Source: an uncultured Lachnobacterium sp. (GTDB taxonomy: Bacteria; Bacillota; Clostridia; Lachnospirales; Lachnospiraceae). Taken from it: 7,561 nucleotides of DNA. Made by a program: the position numbers and the translations under genes. Location: NCBI GenBank assembly GCA_900552085.1, contig URYB01000124.1, forward strand, positions 1 to 7,561, given 5' to 3'. This document shows positions 6,045 through 7,561 of this stretch, one piece after another. Each line of letters starts with the position of its first letter. The first letter of the stretch is position 1. The notes beneath the pieces are model-generated. The model ran no database searches. It was not told where the DNA came from and saw nothing but the letters and a program-made list of their open reading frames with translations.

Positions 6045-6386
6045 TTATATTCTCTTTCTTATTTCGTCATATTGTGCGTACATTTTCTGCACTTCGTTTT
6101 CCAGTGTATAATAATGAAAGATATAAGGAACAAGCAGTACCAGAAACAAAAGCGACAATACCAGAAGCAGCGGCATGCATATCGCAACGGAAGCAATCAT
6201 GGAAATCAGCGTCATCAGAGCAAAGGTAACCGTAACGATCAGATGAATCAGACGTTCATGCTGAAAAAAGCCAATCTGTGTCAGATGCTCCTCCAGAATT
6301 TCGCTCCACTCCTCTTTGCTTCTTCTCCTTTTATCGGCTAAAAGGCTGTCCACATACATACGATATCCTATAATTCTCTTTTTCAT
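6045..6386 (-). CDS. Small two-helix membrane protein of unknown function, 113 aa
   Basis: I do not recognise a named family. The protein has a basic, probably cytoplasmic N-terminus (MKKRIIGYRMYVDSLLADKRRR) and an amphipathic charged region to about residue 45. Two hydrophobic helices follow at about 47-69 and 71-92, joined by a very short turn (CMP). The C-terminal tail is charged (EVQKMYAQYDEIRKR). The likely topology is a helical hairpin with both ends in the cytoplasm. The gene starts 32 bases after the HAD phosphatase gene with no terminator between, so the two probably share a transcript. The ribosome binding site of the first ATG is weak and distant; an internal ATG (6359) has AGGA 6 bases upstream and could be a second start. 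It is probably a real gene, as the frame is intact with a plausible membrane protein composition, but its function is unknown. Confidence 0.75.
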   Translation of the reverse strand: MKKRIIGYRMYVDSLLADKRRRSKEEWSEILEEHLTQIGFFQHERLIHLIVTVTFALMTLISMIASVAICMPLLLVLSLLFLVLLVPYIFHYYTLENEVQKMYAQYDEIRKRI

Positions 6387-6418
6387 ATGTTCTACACCGT
6401 CCTTTTCTTTTGCTGATT

Positions 6419-7201
6419 TCAGATCAGTCCATAATGTTCCATGGCATGCATGATTCCATCCTCATGAATATCCGTTGTGATATACTCTGCTACATCTTTT
6501 GCAGGTTGCGATGCATTGCCCATCGCAATACCATGTCCCACAAAAGTAAGCATGTCCAAGTCATTGACACTGTCTCCGATGGCATATGTATCCGCACGAT
6601 CCACGCCGAGATACTTACAAAGCCACGCGATTCCGGTTGCTTTGGAAGTTCCCTTCGGAACAAACTCCACTACATCTTCCACATGCTCGATAAACTCAAA
6701 TTCATCCTGCAACTGTTCTTTGATCTTCTCATAATCTGTATCATCCAGAATATCCGCCGAAAACTTGTTGATCCGGATATCACTCGTATACCCTTTCAAT
6801 GTCTGTGAACTTTTGCCAAGTTCCTGAAACAGATAAACAACATATGGATCATCTTCAAATCCTTTTTCATCGATCCACATATAATCCGGTCCCTCTAAGA
6901 CCACCGGCATCCGGCATTCCCGCAAAATGTCAATCACCTTCTTGGTCAGTTCCGGTGACAAAATGTTTTCATACACTATCTCATTGTTCAGTTCAATATG
7001 ATTTCCACATGCGGCAAGGATTCCGTCAAATCCAACCTCCATCAGTTCTTTTGCATGAATGCTGGCACGGGAACGTCCGCTGCACAGAAAAATTTTGTGT
7101 CCGTTTGTCTGAAGCTTTTTCAGCGTTGGAATCGTACTCTCCGGAATCTGCATATGTCCATCCCAAAGGGTTCCGTCAATATCAAAAAATATTAAAGCCA
7201 T
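6419..7201 (-). CDS. Cof-type HAD superfamily phosphatase, 260 aa
   Basis: This is a cytoplasmic Mg-dependent phosphatase of the Cof/YwpJ group, whose members act on sugar phosphates, cofactor phosphates or similar small molecules. Motif I is FFDIDGTLWD, with nucleophile Asp7 and acid/base Asp9. Motif II is FLCSGRS (Ser41). Motif III is Lys187 in GTSKATGIAWL. Motif IV is GDSVNDLDML, with Asp210 and Asp214. A C2-type cap lies between motifs II and III (about residues 80-185). All catalytic residues are present and the length is typical. The ATG at 7201 is chosen because AGGAGA ends 6-7 bases upstream; the longer frame reaching 7243 would begin at the terminator of the preceding gene. It is the first gene of a probable two-gene operon with the small membrane protein. 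The substrate cannot be assigned. Confidence 0.94.
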   Translation of the reverse strand: MALIFFDIDGTLWDGHMQIPESTIPTLKKLQTNGHKIFLCSGRSRASIHAKELMEVGFDGILAACGNHIELNNEIVYENILSPELTKKVIDILRECRMPVVLEGPDYMWIDEKGFEDDPYVVYLFQELGKSSQTLKGYTSDIRINKFSADILDDTDYEKIKEQLQDEFEFIEHVEDVVEFVPKGTSKATGIAWLCKYLGVDRADTYAIGDSVNDLDMLTFVGHGIAMGNASQPAKDVAEYITTDIHEDGIMHAMEHYGLI

Positions 7202-7231
7202 TGTCTTTCTCCTGTTCTCATCGTCCATACC

Positions 7232-7260
7232 ATGATAACACAAAAAGCTGCTCCTGCCTA
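7232..7260 (-). promoter_or_regulatory. Candidate HAD promoter with extended -10, overlapping the gltD terminator
   Basis: On the minus strand TGTTATCAT (7240-7232) is an extended -10 with TATCAT matching 5 of 6. Seventeen bases upstream is TAGGCA (7260-7255), 4 of 6 to the -35, lying in the loop-side part of the gltD terminator stem. Transcription would start near 7225, leaving a short leader before the AGGAGA site. It competes with a stronger match further upstream (7285-7313). Confidence 0.4.
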
Positions 7261-7283
7261 TTGTTCAGGCAGAAACAGCTTTT
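7242..7283 (-). terminator. Rho-independent terminator downstream of gltD
   Basis: Arms at 7283-7267 and 7259-7243 form a 17-bp stem with two G-U pairs around a 7-base loop. On the minus strand the second arm ends in a run of five Ts. It begins 34 bases after the gltD stop codon and separates gltD from the HAD operon. Confidence 0.9.
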
Positions 7284-7284
7284 C

Positions 7285-7313
7285 ATTATAATTTGTTTCA
7301 TTTATTGTATCAA
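7285..7313 (-). promoter_or_regulatory. Near-consensus promoter upstream of the gltD terminator hairpin
   Basis: On the minus strand TTGATA (7313-7308, 5 of 6) and a perfect TATAAT (7290-7285) are spaced by 17 bases, giving 11 of 12 consensus positions. The -35 starts 3 bases after the gltD stop codon. The transcript would begin near 7278, inside the first arm of the terminator, leaving about a 12-bp stem plus T-tract. It could drive the HAD operon by read-through or make only a very short RNA. Confidence 0.55.
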
Positions 7314-7316
7314 TTA

Positions 7317-7561
7317 CTACTGTACAGACAGATAAGAATATCCCATCAGGCTTGCATCTACATCATGTGCCACTTCACGGCCTTCGCGAATAGCCCATAC
7401 AACGAGAGACTGTCCTCTGTGCATATCTCCGGCTGTAAATACATTCTTTACGTTGGTTGCATATTTACCAGGCTCTGTTGCCACATTGGTTCTCTGGTTC
7501 AGCTCTACGCCAAATGCTTTGGCGATATAATCCTCTGTTCCAAGGAATCCTGCAGCAATCA
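7317..7561 (-). CDS. gltD: Glutamate synthase small (beta) subunit, C-terminal 80 residues (partial)
   Basis: The small subunit of NADPH-dependent glutamate synthase passes electrons from NADPH through FAD and iron-sulfur centres to the large subunit, which makes glutamate from glutamine and 2-oxoglutarate. The visible C-terminus reads IAAGFLG, a less conserved stretch, and then NVFTAGDMHRGQSLVVWAIR, the strongly conserved FAD-contacting segment of GltD, followed by EGREVAHDVD and a LMGYSYLSVQ end. The stop is TAG (7319-7317), with an in-frame TAA immediately after it. The rest of the gene, including its NADPH and FeS domains, lies outside the window, as presumably does gltB. Related FAD oxidoreductases share the fold, but the GDMHRGQSLVVWAI segment strongly favours GltD. 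Confidence 0.92.
   Translation of the reverse strand, partial: IAAGFLGTEDYIAKAFGVELNQRTNVATEPGKYATNVKNVFTAGDMHRGQSLVVWAIREGREVAHDVDASLMGYSYLSVQ

Noticed and set aside
6799..7335. Plus-strand open frame of 178 codons antisense to the HAD gene and extending into the gltD gap
   Set aside because: The HAD frame has all four catalytic motifs. The antisense frame has no recognisable domain, crosses a terminator and lacks a ribosome binding site.

Overview
This window is ordinary low-to-moderate GC chromosome of a Gram-positive anaerobe, most likely a Clostridia/Lachnospiraceae member. The support is a CIRCE-controlled groESL operon, strong AGGAGG-type ribosome binding sites, AT-rich intergenic DNA, a DegV protein, and a PurA of the divergent type I associate from memory with gut Lachnospiraceae. 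The genus cannot be fixed from the sequence alone. Every supported gene lies on the minus strand, so transcription runs from high to low coordinates.

Layout in transcription order: (1) the 3' end of gltD, the glutamate synthase small subunit (7561-7317, cut by the window edge); (2) a Cof-type HAD phosphatase followed 32 bases later by a small two-helix membrane protein of unknown function (7201-6045), probably one operon; (3) groES-groEL (5921-3961), with a sigma-A-like promoter and a CIRCE operator in the leader; (4) a 143-base block of GC-rich palindromic repeats between the groEL stop codon and its terminator; (5) degV (3676-2813); (6) purA (2647-1355), with its own promoter and a leader holding two hairpins; (7) an ABC transporter operon, with the ATPase (1177-242) overlapping by one base the start of an ABC-2 type permease (242-1, cut by the window edge).

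The genes are mainly housekeeping: nitrogen assimilation (GltD), protein folding (GroESL), AMP synthesis (PurA), lipid binding (DegV) and export (ABC). No defence system, CRISPR array, transposase, phage gene, tRNA or rRNA was found. I found no clear new multi-gene system.

The interest lies between the genes. Several gaps are so compact that the terminator of one gene and the promoter of the next share bases. The clearest case is a perfect 12-bp dyad that covers the groES -35 and -10. Another is a near-consensus promoter firing straight into a terminator hairpin ahead of the HAD gene. The groEL 3' untranslated region carries a tandem palindromic repeat that looks like a dispersed REP-like element and can fold in two mutually exclusive ways.
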